Shown: piece by piece, positions 12,756 to 25,555 of the stretch
Numbering within the stretch: position 1 is the first letter of the stretch
How the letters are laid out: the number at the start of each line of letters is the position of its first letter
Assembly (NCBI GenBank): GCA_019671005.1
Contig: CM033712.1
Location: 76,954,479-77,018,478 of the forward strand
Origin: Hibiscus mutabilis
Taxonomy: Eukaryota > Streptophyta > Magnoliopsida > Malvales > Malvaceae
Reading direction: 5' to 3'
Length of the DNA stretch: 64,000 nucleotides
Translations under genes and position numbers: made by a program
Notes under the pieces: model-generated
The model's input: the letters and a program-made list of their open reading frames with translations, nothing else
Database searches by the model: none
Told to the model about the DNA's origin: nothing

Positions 12756-13190
12756 ATATGCTCTATTAGCCCTGCCAATTGCATTGATAATAATGAAATG
12801 GTTGTGTTTGTCGTACTATCTCATATGTCAGTTATCAAGTTGATGGATAGACGGTAGAAGAAAATGCAACAAGTGGTCATAAGATGAGTTAGGAGGGTGC
12901 AATGTCATGATTTTTAAATATGGGTGGTTATTTTTTAATTGTTTCGAATTAAGATCAAATGTATAGTGTATAAGTTTTGAGGATTAAAACTATTATATGG
13001 TAAGATGCATCATATGTTTGTTTCAATTCTAACTGTTTAGTGACATATTTGTAATAAAATTACAGTTAAACCATTAAATTAAAACTTTGAGAGAAAAAAG
13101 TGACTCATTTATAATCGCATAAAGTTGAAGGGTCAACGCCATTGATCTCATCAATCTCATATATATTTATGCAATTTAATTCTAACATAA
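12756..13190. other. Intergenic DNA, nothing recognised
   Basis: No coding frame, RNA or bounded element is seen. Confidence 0.4.
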
Positions 13191-13194
13191 ACGT

Positions 13195-13927
13195 AAATTT
13201 GTTTGGTAAACATCGGTTTAAACTAAAATTAGAGGTTTGAGCTAATATTAGAGGTTTGACTGGTCAAATCCGCTAATTTGAATGTTTGGCGAATAGTGGA
13301 TTGGGGTGAAACCTTTAAACTTAAAAAAGCTGCTAATATGAGTTTTCTGAAATTAGCGGTTTGACATAATAGTTATAAAGACCCTTTTACCCTTAACAAT
13401 TATCAAAACCTCCAAATAACCTAAATTTAACATTTTCTATTTTAATTTTTCACTCTCACATATTTATATTGTGACATTTGTAAAGTAATATTTTTTATTT
13501 TTATTTTATTCTCATATATTTAGAATTTTATTTAAATTTATTATTTAATTAAATTGTATTAAAAATAATTAAATAAATAATAAAGTAATATATAAATCCT
13601 TCAAATATGCTTATCATTGTTATATTTAAAAAATATTTTATAATCTAATTAATATTAATAGATACAAAATATTTTTTTGAACGGTAATATATACAAAATA
13701 TTGATAACTAATAAACTATTCAAACAAACATCGAATGTAATCATGTCCTTATATGTCATTTTTCTTGTTTAAATAATCAAACAGCTATTGGTTATCAGTT
13801 AATTTTACCAAACACTTTTATACAATTAGTTAATACAATCCGTTAGTCAAATCAGCTAATGTAATAAGCTATCAGCTAATGTAATTCGCTATCAGCTATC
13901 CGCTATCCGCTAATTGCCAAACAAGAC
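13195..13927. mobile_element. Non-autonomous hAT-like element
   Basis: The end TTGTTTGGTAAACATCGG (left) matches TTGTTTGGCAATTAGCGG (reverse complement of the right end). The right subterminal part carries a cluster of 'TATC(A/C)GCTA' motifs, and the left part carries the same kind of 'TTAGCGG/TTAGAGG' motif. Subterminal short repeats are typical of hAT elements. No transposase and no clear 8-bp duplication are seen. Confidence 0.45.
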
Positions 13928-14073
13928 CATACTTTTTTTTTTCCAAATGTTTTCCTTAACATCAAGAAATTGAAAATCGCGCAATTTAATTCCAAACATA
14001 GATTTGAAATTCCGAATCTAAATTCGATTTATTATTTAATTGCGACTGATTTGAAATATAAATATAATATTTG

Positions 14074-14758
14074 GAGTCTTATATTTCCACTACTTCTATT
14101 TTTTCTCTAAGGGGATTACCTTCTAAAAATTTCTTTGAGTTCTTCTTCTTCATCAAAGTTTTTTTCGGTGATGGCCTTCATACTGTCGGCTGATTTTTAG
14201 TGTTTACACTAGTTGTACATAAATAAGATTATTCTCTTTTGATGATGAATCATTTTTTCTTTTCTTTTGTTTTGATTTTTATTATTTATTTTATTTTGTT
14301 GGAAGTCACTTTACATTTGCTTTTAGGGCTATTTTTCGTCTGCTTGTATGACAGTTTGTTTGTCTGCTTTTTTTGCAGGATTTGTCTGTCTTTGTGACAG
14401 TATTACATGTTATTATGGCAATTTAGCGTTCAGATAACAAGTATTATTGAGCGTTTCAAGTCACAAGATAATCGACGGTCTGTTATTTTTCGAATTCCCT
14501 TATGTTGATTTGCCGATGTGCCAAAAACTCGCAACAAAAAGAATGCTCGATACATGGAGCTTTCTGGTTAAAGTTTTTATTTGCTAAAATTTCATTTAGA
14601 ATACGGAACAAGTTTTCTTAGGAAGGATTGTGTTTAATTTTTTCTTTCACACCCTTTGATTTTCTAATATTTTTATCTCCATGGATATTAGAGTATGTTC
14701 TACTTTGTAATTATTCCTTTTGATTAATGAAATTCAGTTAAAGCTCTTCATTCAAAAA
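14074..14758 (+). mobile_element. LINE-like 3' retroposon fragment with poly(A), second copy
   Basis: 685 bp ending in an A run. It is flanked by AATATAATATTTG (14061-14073) and AATATAATACTTG (14759-14771), a 13-bp target duplication with one mismatch. Layout and end sequence ('TTGATTAATGAAATTCAG') are like the insertion at 11840-12411. Confidence 0.6.
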
Positions 14759-14799
14759 AATATAATACTTGAAAATAAAATAACTTATTTATATTGACA

Positions 14800-15275
14800 T
14801 GGGCCGCTAGTTCGAACCGGAGTCATATGCACAATTAGCTGCCCAAGGGGTTCGGATAGAGGAATTGGGTTTGAAGAGACCACTAGACTTAGCCTGGTCC
14901 CTGGAAGATTCTGGAAAACTTAGTCAAACATTATCCATTTGAATTATTTCAAATAGTTTATTTAGATAATGTTGAGATAATTAGAGATTTTGTAAAGATA
15001 TGATCAAATCTCGTCCATCGATGTAAATTAGTTTTGACGTCAGATCTAGGGATCTCAACTATAAATAGAAGCTCTTCACCTCACTTGTAAATCATTCATT
15101 TTCTTAGTCATTTTTCATAGTTTGCTTTCGCTTAGAACGATCTTGTGTTCTTGGTGTCTTGAAAGAGTTTGATTTTCTAGAGTGAGAAATCAGGCTTACT
15201 TAGTCGTTTGTCTAAGTAACATTAACTAAGGCCGCGTGGTTTGCTAGGTCAAAATTCTAGCCCCGTGACAATATT
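14800..15275 (+). mobile_element. LTR-like fragment with promoter
   Basis: A TATA box (CTATAAATAGAAGC, about 15058) is followed at a normal distance by a pyrimidine-rich leader and a segment ending CCCCGTGACA. This U3-R-U5-like order suggests an LTR. The 5' edge and a target duplication were not found. Confidence 0.4.
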
Positions 15276-15377
15276 TAAACATATGTGATATTTATTAAAT
15301 AACGATAAGTGTACTTTTTTTTTTAATTTTATTGCCATTTAGTTGTAAATAATTTATGCAAAGTTAACAGTTACCAA

Positions 15378-15556
15378 CATGGGTTGGTCCAAATGGTAAA
15401 CATCTTGGTTCCACTTAAGCATGTCTCAAGTTTGAGGCATTGTGTATGCAGAGAATACATTCTGGGAGACTCACCCACCAAAGTCAGGTGTGCAACGCGG
15501 GTCGACCCAGATTAGTCAGGGCGAAGCTTTGAAAACATGAAGGACAACAAAAAAAG
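15378..15556 (+). mobile_element. SINE-like element
   Basis: TTGGTCCAAATGGTAAACAT resembles the 5' tRNA-derived part of plant SINEs. The GC-richer body ends near an A-rich tail (ACAACAAAAAAAG). A good B box is not evident, so the class is tentative. Confidence 0.35.
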
Positions 15557-15919
15557 CTCACTTTTAGTTATTCATTTAATTTTACTCAATGCATTTAAAT
15601 AAAAAAAAGAGTCAGTTGAACTTATTGAGTGACCACAATAGAAAAGAAAGCGTTTATATTTTTAAAAGATTTGAATTCTATCAGGTTGTTTGTACGGTGT
15701 ATGTACGTTTTCACATGACAAAAATTAAACAATATATACTACCATATAAGCAATCTAGAATATTAAAAAATTGAATCAATTAATACACATATAGAATAAG
15801 GATAAATCAAATTTAGTGTTTTTTTTAATATGATCCTTTTATGAATTTATGCTTAATGCTTTTAACTTAAATACACAAACCGATGTATTAAAAATATAAA
15901 GTAACATATAAAATGAAAT

Positions 15920-16176
15920 AGTTTTTTGATAGACAAATTGTGTAAATTTAGTTATGCAAAAATGTTAATTTAGGATTTATACTCTATTTAAGGTTTAGTT
16001 GTTTTATATTTTATGACTTAGAATTTAGGGTTTATATTTAAAATTAATGGTTTGAAGTTTATAATTTAGGGTTTATAATTTAGAATTTTAAATTTTAACT
16101 TTTAAGATTTAGACTTAAAATATACATGTTGTGTAAAATATTTTTTTACACAAACCGTGTATAAAAAATAACTCCC
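15920..16176. mobile_element. MULE-type MITE with TTTAGGG-like core, copy B
   Basis: 257 bp, the same length class as 7488-7743 and with the same kind of ends (TTTTTGATAGACAAATTGTG; reverse complement of the right end TTTTTTATACACGGTTTGTG). The core is 'TTTAGGGTTTATAATTTAG'-like. It is flanked by AAATGAAAT (15911-15919) and ATATGAAAT (16177-16185), 8 of 9 matching. Confidence 0.65.
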
Positions 16177-16185
16177 ATATGAAAT

Positions 16186-17131
16186 ATATATCATTTTAAA
16201 TCTAGGTAACATATTTTACATTTGGAATGTGTACGTGGACGGAGCTAGTATCAAACATGGGGAGGGATAAGCATTTATTAAATTTAATCTAAAAATTAAA
16301 AAGGACAAACATCTTATTTGCTAGTATTTGAATTAAAAATGACATAAAATAGTATTAGACAAAAAAAAATGGGAGGAGCAACTGTCCCTCACAACCTATA
16401 AATGGGTCTATCCCTGAATGTGTACTTAATTACCTTAAATTCATCGACATAAGTTGCAATTAGAAATAAACACTCAGTTACTAACAATCAGTTGTTTGTG
16501 TAGAATGATGTATTAAATCCTTTAAATAAAACCAAATATTTGAATCTTTATGTTGTGAATGAAGCAAATTAAACTGAGAGTGTCGCTCTTATAATAGGTA
16601 TATGCAGTATTCGATTCGAATTAAATAATTAATAAATTAAATATTATTTATTATTGAAAAAAATAAGCATCCAATTCGGTTTAGCTTCCCTTAACAGAGG
16701 GTAGGGGATGCCTCGGTTTAGAATTTAGAGCACACGCATTAAATGTATGTACAATAATAAATAAACGTTTACGATATTGTTCTTCATATCAAATTTAAAA
16801 ATAAAAAGGCTTTATTAAATTAAAGATATTACATAAATCTTAAAAATATAAATATTTTTATGAGCTTGAATAATCTCGGCGAGTGTGGGTAGATAGACCT
16901 AAAAAAATTGAATAAAAAATTATAAAGATGTCACATTATGTTATAGGTTTGCAATTTTAATTTATGTATTAATTTGTTTGTTTATGTTTTTATACTTTTA
17001 AAGTTTTATTTAGAGACTATTCAAAAAAAAATGTTTTGAGTTAAATAGTAGGCGAAAATCTGTTAAGTTAAATTTTAATATTAGTCAATGTACTATGCGT
17101 AAATTTTAAATTTAATTTATGTTCTCTAATT
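16186..17131. other. Intergenic DNA left of the large MULE
   Basis: A MITE-like stretch at about 16245-16425 starts GGACGGAGCTAGTATC and ends with GGGTCTATCCCTG, a style common among dicot short elements. No genes are recognised. Confidence 0.35.
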
Positions 17132-17140
17132 TAATTAATG

Positions 17141-17998
17141 GGAAAATTCTACAATGCTCGACGAGCACCGATGAGCACCACTAACGGCGAGCACTATTAA
17201 TCTAATTTATAAAGATTTAAAATCTAAAGGACTTACCGTATAATTATAAATTTTTAAAAATTAAAACATAAATTAATTAAAATTCTTTTAAACATTATTA
17301 AATCAAAATATATATCCCCAAATCACAGAATCCTAGTTTTTTTCTTACATTATCGCTGCCACCGATAGCCGCCGCCAGCCATATCTGCACCGTCCTGTCG
17401 CCGCCCGTCCGTGACCGTCGTTGAGCGTACCGCCGTTTCCCACTGTTTTTGCAAGAAGGTAATTTATCCTCAATTCCCCCATTCGAACCCTAAATAAATT
17501 TAATTCGATTTAAGGGTTTTGCCGCCAATCGCTGCTGTTTTCGACAACTCGCTGACATCCTCATCCATTCGGCCACCCAATTTCAGCATCCCCCTAAACT
17601 GATATCCCCAATTCTGGCATCCCCTAATCCCTTAATTCCCAAACCTTAACCACCACCCCAACCATAATTTTTGAAATTATGCCAATGTAGAACCCTAATT
17701 CCCAAATTGAGTACCCTAGTTCCCATGTTAGAACTCCAATTTCCGTAATAGCACTATAAATTTAATGTTAGAACCCTAAATCCCATGTCCGATGTCAAAT
17801 TCCCAAATCGATTGCAGTCCATCGTACCGGTACGGTGGTTCGAGAGTATCAGTACGAGACTTTTTCCGCATCGTATTGGATGTGTACCGGTATGTAAATT
17901 GGCTACTGGAATTTTATTCCAAACATCGCATACCAGTATGATTTAAACACTGTAGTGGTACAGTCTATTTGATCCTTCAATTTTCTTTATTTAAGTTC
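17141..17998 (+). repeat. Left terminal inverted repeat of the MULE
   Basis: Matches the reverse complement of 35011-35878 from the outer end through blocks such as CCGATGAGCACCACTAACGG, then GC-rich stretches (17350-17600) and an inner palindrome cluster. Similarity stops at TTTAAGTTC (17990-17998). The first exon of the Ulp1-like gene starts 38 bp further in, so the TIR probably carries its promoter. Confidence 0.9.
17820..17965. repeat. Palindrome cluster 1 (GTACCGGTAC type), inner left TIR
   Basis: Contains CGTACCGGTACGG, AGTATCAGTACG, GTGTACCGGTATG and CATACCAGTATG within about 145 bp, around a TGGCTACTGGAATTTTATTC spacer. Its inverted counterpart is at 35045-35185. Confidence 0.8.
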
Positions 17999-18220
17999 GC
18001 CGCATGCATGCTTAGATTTTAACTTTTTATCGTAGATGATGGATCTGAACTTAACGCCTACAAAACAAGTTAAGATGATGGACCGCACGCGTCATATGGA
18101 CATGTGTTCAGAGGAGACAAGCAACGAGGTACATTCATTATAATTAACTGAAAATTTAATAACAATGTTGAATTTTGTTTTGTTAAGATTATTATATAAT
18201 TTTTGTTTTATTTTATATAC

Positions 18221-19651
18221 TGTTGCGTGATTTAAGTGTTACGCAAATGGTGCAAATATACACGTCGCAAGTAATAAATGATAAGTATCGAGTATCGTCT
18301 CCATAGGGATTGGCTTGGACCACTTTGCTTAAGTTATTACACTGTAAAAGAAATATTATTGAAGATGAAGAATATCAAGTAAAATAGACTAAACAAAATA
18401 AAGAAAATAGAAATGAGTGATCGATTTAAGAGAGTAGGTCGGGTTATCGTGAGTCGTGGAGTGATAGTTGAATGGACCGTCGTGGCAATTGAGTGCTAGA
18501 GTAGCTTAATTGCTCTTCGATTGAATCCAATCGAATTGCCTAGGCAATTATGCGATTGCCTGGGCAATTGGGAATTGAGTGATTGCCTGGGCAATTGGGC
18601 GACAACTTTCAAAGTTCGGCGAAGCGTTCTTCAATGGTTTCTCGTTATCCCTAACTCGAAACATTGTTAATTTTGCATGCCTTGACAATACATCCCTGCG
18701 TGAATCAAGGGTGGACAACAACCTATCTTGCGCTCCTTTTAGCCGTTGAAATTCTCAACTTATCCCTAAGTCGAATTAGTCTTCACCATCGATTGATTGA
18801 ATAAAGACCATACTCATTCATTTCTTGAATCTAACTCTTATGATATTAGATAAATGGATGAATTCGCAAGATCCTCTCCAAATTCACTCGCAAAATTAAG
18901 AACCAAGAATAAACAAGAGTTGAATTAAAATTGTAAACTCAAATTCCTAAACAAATTCAATCGTTCTCAAAACCATAAAACACAATAACCCAAATCAATT
19001 TACATCAATTCATGGTTGGGTTCGAAAGATATACAAAGGAAAAATTCCCAGCCATGAATCGAATGGAAACAATAAAAGAAATACATCTCTCAAGTCAAAC
19101 TCCCCTCCAAGTAGGTGGCTAGGGCTTATTTATATAGGAAATGGCTAGGTCAAAGTCTTTATTGAGGAAGAAGTTAAGTTGGAATTAAATAGAATAAAAG
19201 AAATACATCTCTTTTATCTTTTTCCTTAAAAACTCCTCATAAATTTGAATCTAAATCTTCATTAAATGCTGCATGGAAATCCAAATCTTTGGGATTTATA
19301 TCTTGCTTTTCGTGCTTAACCCTAATGAGGTGGATTTTTCCCGACATGCCTTGGCAATCCGCTCGGAATGGCTTTCAGAAATCAACTTTGATTACCTTAG
19401 CAGACCCTTCAATTTTCTTCCTTAATTGCCACGGCAATTCCTGATTGCCATTGCAATCCAATCCTGCACAAAATAACACACAACAACAGCGGTTTCTCCA
19501 CAAAAACCAACCAAAACGCAAACCAAGCTTGTTAATGAATGAAACTATGAAATTATGCATGAATGACTACAAATGCACCTAAAATGAGTCTAAGTCTAAC
19601 AATAATCATGAGTAAAAGGGTAGAAAATATAGTATTTTTTCACACTTAACA
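18221..19651 (-). mobile_element. Solo LTR, 1.43 kb
   Basis: Starts TGTTGCGTGATTTAAG and ends CACACTTAACA (TG...CA). It is flanked by a perfect 5-bp target duplication TATAC (18216-18220 and 19652-19656). A TATA-like TATATAAATA on the minus strand (about 19127-19138) suggests the element read leftwards. No second LTR or internal region remains. It lies in the first intron of the Ulp1-like gene. Confidence 0.85.
18484..18602. repeat. AATTGCC/GGCAATT palindrome array in the solo LTR
   Basis: Repeated palindromes: AATTGCCTAGGCAATT, GATTGCCTGGGCAATT (twice) and GTGGCAATTGAG. More are near the other end (TTGCCACGGCAATT, about 19425). This is the same kind of organisation as the GTACCGGTAC clusters but a different motif. 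Confidence 0.7.
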
Positions 19652-22600
19652 TATACATATAGGAAAAAACTGAAGTTGTACATAAGGAAATCATTAGAAC
19701 TCATTTTCAAAGTGATCTCAAGTTCAAGACACTCATTCATTCGGTGAAAAATATTGAAAAATAATTTGTTAAAATGAATGGTCATTTCGAAAAATTCAAT
19801 GGTCAATTTGAGAAATTAAATTACCACTTTGAAAAAAAAATAGTGACCATATTAACTCCGAGCAATGTTAAAAGTTCAATACAAGATGGTGATTCAATAA
19901 AATGAGAAGCTATACATAGTCGATCATTGAAGGAGGATCCTTTAAATAATAGATTAGAAAAGACTAATTTATATAGCGGTCCATTGAAAGATGAGGGTTT
20001 AGAAAATAAATCATAGAAGGAAAAAAATTAAGTGCCGCATCATTGAAGGAAGAAACCGAGAGTGGCATTAAAAACCCGGGTTTGTCTCCATTTATTAATT
20101 GTGATACAAAATTTTCATCTCCCTCATTAGAACCCATTGGTAAAAGAAAACTTGCAGTTAGTTTTGAAGACAACATCAAGAGTGACACAGATGGTCTCCC
20201 AAAAATTCCTAGCGAGGTTTTTAACTTTCAATTTAGTCCTCATCGATTTCCTAGTCAATTAGTTATGTTGAAGGAAACTCCAATAATTAAAAAAATGTGG
20301 CCTAAAATGTCTAACGGTCCTAAGGCATTGTCAAAGAGTAAAGACTCTCAACAGAAAAAAGGGTGTGAGATGTTCGACTGCACATTCAGATTTTACTGAT
20401 GATTTGAAGTTGAAAGATATGACATCGAAAAAAGAGCTCGAACTTCTAAAGTAAATACAAAGGTATGTATAAATCATTTTTTATTATTTATATTCCATCT
20501 TATACTTTTATATTATTTGTTTGCTTAAAAATAATATTTGTCATATGATATATAGATACAAGAAAAAATCACAAAAATTCATGATACTGGAGAAACATCA
20601 AAAGTTGAAAGTACATAAAAAAATGAAGTGGTAACTTGATGAAAAAAAGATTTTTGTAGTATGGTAAAAATTTGAAAAAAATATTGTACAAATATTTTAC
20701 TTGAATTCAATGTATGATGAATTTCGTTTTTATTGTGCATGTTGAAAAAGAAAACAAGCCCAATAATGTTTAGATTGAACCAGGATTGCAAGATCTATTC
20801 GCAGAAACTCAAATCAAATGTAACAAAAGAAAGGTGTAAACTATAAACACATTTTGTAATATTTACATTGAATTTTCATGTTATTTCCATTTTCAATATT
20901 GAAATGTTTTTTATGCGGTTAAATTTGAGGCAGATGATTTGTGGGCACAAAGTAACAAAGAAAATGGTACGATAACTGATGCGTACAAGCAATATTTGGA
21001 GTACTTAACGCTTGAAAAACGCAAAATTTGTACAAATATTGCTACTTGGAATAACACATCCGACACTCTTTACATGGCCAAATACAATTTTTTGGACGTT
21101 GGCAATGCTCGTACTGTTTTTTCAAGAAAAATAATTATATGATTGGGTATTATAGATTAAATTATTAAATATTTTACATTATCAATATTTGTTCTTTTGT
21201 CTGCTATTAATACAAGTATTTTTATTGTTTTTAAATCTTTAATAGTTTATTGATATCCATATGTACGATTTGCGCTTGAGACAAGAGCCTACGCCAAAGA
21301 AGTTATATCTACCTTCGTCCTTTCAGGTAAAAAACTAATTTATGGGCCAGAGATCACAATATTTTTAGGTTATGATTTCATGGCATTTTCAAATTAAATG
21401 TTTGTCTTAGATTATGATTATGGACTATTTCACACATGCTGAGAAGGTAGGATTCAATAAAGGCCTTTTCCAATTTCATACCCGATGGATAGATGAATTT
21501 ATACCTATTGATAGTAGTAATGTTGAATAGGTATATTTATAATTTGTTCTTTGCTTGTATGTAGTTGACAATGAATATTAACTCGCATGATTGAGCAGGT
21601 ATATGTGCCTTTACATGATGTAGACGACAAATATTGGTTTTTATTAGTTGTTGATGTTGTGGAGGGACATAATTACGTTTTGGACTCCCGTGGTGCCAAA
21701 AAAAGTGCGCAAACAGATTGCACAAAATATAGTAAGTCTTTTATTCATTTATAAGAACTATTAGAATTTTTATACCAGTTTTTAAACTATGAATTTCTTA
21801 TTTTTTTGACTTCATGTAATAGTTGAGTAAAGTTCCACATATGTATAAGTGTTATGCTGATTTGAGTAGATTATTTGGAGATGTTCTAAAATTTCCAATC
21901 GATTTTCCTGAATTACCGAAGCAGTCAAATGCGTACGTAATTTAAGTTTAAACTAAAAGTTAATTCTGACACGTCTTTGATTGTCTTTTTAATAATTTAA
22001 TTTATTTTATATTGGATTCAGAGATGATTGTGACATGTAAATATTGAAGTATATTGAAGCCGATAACAAAAGTGATTGGTCCAAGATTACTTTCACTGTA
22101 AAGTACATTCATATGTAGTTTCGTTTGGCTATTGTGTGATATTGAATAACGTGGTATATTTATTATGTAGACGCATCAAATGAGAGTTGAACGACTTAAA
22201 ATTTTGGCAAAACTTGTGACAAGCAACTACAATGACGTTGATCTTTTTAATTGTCGTAAACTGCACATACATGATTAAGAAGTTGAAGATTAAGAAATAC
22301 TGAATGCTATTTTATAATTTTTTTGGTGGATCACAAGCTTCCCTATATTTTCACTTGTCGTTTATTTTCTTCATGTGGTGATTATTTGTGGTGACTTGAG
22401 ATTTTCAGAGCTTGACATATATGTGAGTATTATGATTATTTTAGTCGCTATGATATATTTTTTGTTTAATAAGGTAACCATCAAATACTAAATTTTTTAA
22501 AAAATTAGCATTTTTTCAGCATAGTGTGTGTTGATTCTATTATTTTGATTTTGATTGCATTTCACTTCTATTATTTTTAAATATTATTATTTAACTTTTC

Positions 22601-22984
22601 TCAGTTTTTTTGATATTGCATTTCACTTCCATTATTTTGGCTTTGATTCTTGAAAAACAATTTTATATTGGCTCGGTTATATATCACAACTTTGTAATCA
22701 AATATTTATTTTGAAAAAAATATAATTAAAAACTTCTATATGATGCGATATAATTACATCTATGAACAAAAAATGTATAATTACACATTTCAAAGTTTTT
22801 TATTTACCCAAACATTAAAACATTTCAAATAAATTTTCACAGTATTTATTGAGTTGATCGAACAATCAAAATTCAAAAAATTATAGTCCTTCATATTTAC
22901 AATTTTCAATTTACGCATCCTAATACATAGGTGTTTAGACGTTATATTTTTTACCATCAAATTTCGAAGTAATATTTTCCATAA

Positions 22985-23130
22985 ATGCGTACCGATACTT
23001 GCAGATACTGTACTGGTACGCGAAGTTGTCACATATCGATACGAGATACGTATCGATACGAAAAGAGCTCACTAGATTTAGAAATAACTAAAGCGTGTCG
23101 GTACTGTATAATTGTCGTGCCGGTACGCAA
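22985..23130. repeat. Palindrome cluster 2, gap between Ulp1-like and middle genes
   Basis: Contains GCGTACCGATAC, GTACTGGTACGCG, ATATCGATACGAGATACG, GTATCGATACG, GTGTCGGTAC and GTGCCGGTACGC in about 145 bp. It lies between the end of the Ulp1-like gene and the 3' end of the middle gene. Confidence 0.8.
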
Positions 23131-24089
23131 AGGCCAATTTGTTGACTATCTTAAATCTTTTGATTTTCTTGCATCATCGGGGTATTTTTGTTTGTATTGG
23201 TTCTGTCTGATGTTTTAATTTTTAATGATTTGTTAAACCTCGTCGCTTTTCAGTTAACAATCTATGGTTTAAACCAGAGGCTTTTCGATGAAGTTAGTTA
23301 TTTCTGTCGATGTTTTAGAGCCATTTAACATGATCATCTCTTTGTAGATGTTTATAGCCATTTACTTTCACATCCAGTTGAAACATAAATATTTGAATTT
23401 TATATTTTTAAGCTTGATATTGAATCCATTTTTCATGTTTTTTTTATTGTTGGGATTTCTATGAACAAGCAAGATAAACATAGTATCCATAAATATTAAG
23501 CAATATAATAATTCAACAAAATAATCCAACATAATCCCCAAAACATAAAGCAATCTAAAGTGGCATAGCCACAACAAAGCAATCCAACATAATCTAAAGT
23601 GACATGAAATAAATCTAATTATCTGGTGCATCGTCGCTGCCATCATCATCTTGAATAAGCTAAAACGAATACTCCAAGACCTCAAGACGCTCATCAACTG
23701 AATCAAAATAATGCATAATGCGACACTCCATCTAAGTGATCAACTCCGAAAGTGATGCCAAAGAGACATCTCCTTGAGGTACTAGGGCAACTGCCTGACG
23801 AGCTGCTCAAGGTGTTGGAGCTGGCCGTGGACCGCGAGGAATCCACTCGTCATCGATGAGTTCGAAATGAGCCCTTTGAAGAGATGAATAATCAATCTTG
23901 TGTCCTAAAGGGAATGGAATATTTAGGAGCAATCTATGTCCTCCTGAATAAAGATATGGTTGAGGACACAATTGTAGTAAAATAAGTTGACCATAGAGGT
24001 GCGACGGTTGTTGATGATGTAAACTAGGTCAGCAAAAATAATCTGAGCAAGATTGATTCGTTGGCCAGTGCGGAAGCACTGAATCCACC

Positions 24090-25287
24090 TGTAGCGATGT
24101 TTTTTTTCTCGCTAAAAAAATGTTTTTTTTTTTTGGAAAAAAAATTTCCGCGTGAAGTTTTAGAAAACCCGAATTTTATTTAAAATTGGAGTCACCACCG
24201 GCCACTCAAGGTGGACCAGACACCGTAGAAACCAGAGGTTTCAAATTGATAGGTTCGAGAGTCGGTTACGGATGAGGAAGGATTAGCACCCCCACACCGC
24301 CCAAAATTGGTACTTTAATAATTACCGCTTTATTAATATTAGACTTTCCAGATTAAAGTGACGATTAAATTAAAATTTGATTATAAGTGCGAGTAGATTT
24401 TAGAGGCCCCGTTATTCGAGAGTAAATGTCCAACCACTATCACTACGCCTGATACTGACCCCGTTTACGCTCAAATAAAAGGGCACCGCATTGACAATTT
24501 ATATGTTCGTTATGCAAACTTAAAAAACATGACAAATATAAATAAATACCTTGCGATAAAAAATATAAATAAATACTAACATAATGAAATACTAACATAA
24601 CATAAATAAAATACTAATCTAAAACATACATACATAACTATTAATTTAACACATAAATAAAAACATATCTAACATAAATAAAATAATAATCTATAACATA
24701 CATACATATATATTAATCTAACTTATAAATAAAAACATATCTAACATAAATAAAACACTAATATAAAACATAAATTTAAAACATACTAATCTAAAACATA
24801 GATAAACATACAAATTAAAAACACAATTTTAAATTAACTACTAATTCATTAAAATATAAAAATTACAACATAAATAAAAAGGAAAGAAAATATACCTAAC
24901 TAGGAGTTCGAATGACGAACCCCGACTGGACCCCACCGAGATCTACCACGACCTCTCCAAAAAAATTAACTAGATCGGATCCAAAATAGGACCCCGATCG
25001 AACCGGTTAGGACCGAGGATATTACCCCGGTCCTTGGCTAGCCGAGAGCACTGCTCTCTTTGGCTTACAATGGCCTATTCATGCTTCCTTCCATTTGCCC
25101 TCCCCCTGCCTCTATTTATAGGCAATTGGGGAGGCAAATGGGTGACGTGGACCACCCAAGACCATTTTTTTTTTGCTTTTTTGCTTTTTTTTAAATTAAT
25201 TTTATTATTATTATTTATATATTAATAATAATATTATTACAACAATACTAAAAATACTAAAAACCCAGACAAAAATGAGTGATTACA
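24090..25287 (-). repeat. LTR (left copy; 3' LTR of the minus-strand element)
   Basis: 1198 bp, TGTAGCGATG...GAGTGATTACA on the plus strand. On the minus strand it starts TGTAATCACT and has a TATA box TATAAATAGA (25111-25120). It contains a long AT-rich stretch (24520-24880) with repeated 'AACATAAATAAAA'. Confidence 0.92.
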
Positions 25288-25290
25288 GTT

Positions 25291-25302
25291 GCCCCTCTTT
25301 GC
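25291..25302 (-). other. Polypurine tract of the LTR retrotransposon
   Basis: On the minus strand AAAGAGGGGCAAC stands immediately before the LTR that starts TGTAATC. This is the position and composition of a plus-strand priming site. Confidence 0.75.
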
Positions 25303-25555
25303 TTGTTCTTGTGAAACGAGAACAAAGCAAAGATCAAAAGCACTCGTTTTTGTCTTATTAGGCCGAACTTCTCTCCTTTTGACGCGTCTTCATTCTTCTG
25401 TAGATCTTCTTCCTTTTTGATGTAGGTCTTCTTTCTTGTCTTGACGGATCTACTTTGTCACTATTGGGGAAGCAAAACCTTCAAAATTTGGGGTTGTTTG
25501 TTGGGGAAGCCAACTGAGTTTCACTTGCTACATTATTGATAATAAGCTAATACCT

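Larger units (their letters stand above)
18036..22278 (+). pseudogene. Ulp1/C48 SUMO-protease-like gene of the MULE, broken
   Basis: A first exon 18036-18128 (MMDLNLTPTKQ...) ends at a good GT donor. Later coding pieces are at about 19660-20400, 20931-21141, 21250-21327, 21412-21530, 21599-21731, 21822-21940 and 22020-22278. The piece at 21599-21731 reads VYVPLHDVDDKYWFLLVVDV and then YVLDSRG, the core of the Ulp1 cysteine-protease fold. The Asp of the triad (LDS) is present, and a Cys lies in the next piece (DDCDM), but the His that normally stands before the Trp is Tyr (KYW). Stops interrupt it, for example after IDSSNVE (about 21528) and after DDCDM (about 22038). A solo LTR sits in its first intron. 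The final codons end at TAA 22276-22278. Ulp1-like genes inside MULEs probably do not act as ordinary deSUMOylases; their role is unknown. Confidence 0.75.

Noticed and set aside
18221..19651. First thought to be a TIR DNA transposon because of TTAAGTGT / ACACTTAA ends
   Set aside because: TG...CA termini and a perfect 5-bp duplication TATAC fit a solo LTR better.
24520..24880. AT-rich repeat of AACATAAATAAAA considered as a CRISPR-like or satellite array
   Set aside because: Irregular spacing, present in both LTR copies, low complexity; CRISPR does not occur in plant nuclear DNA.
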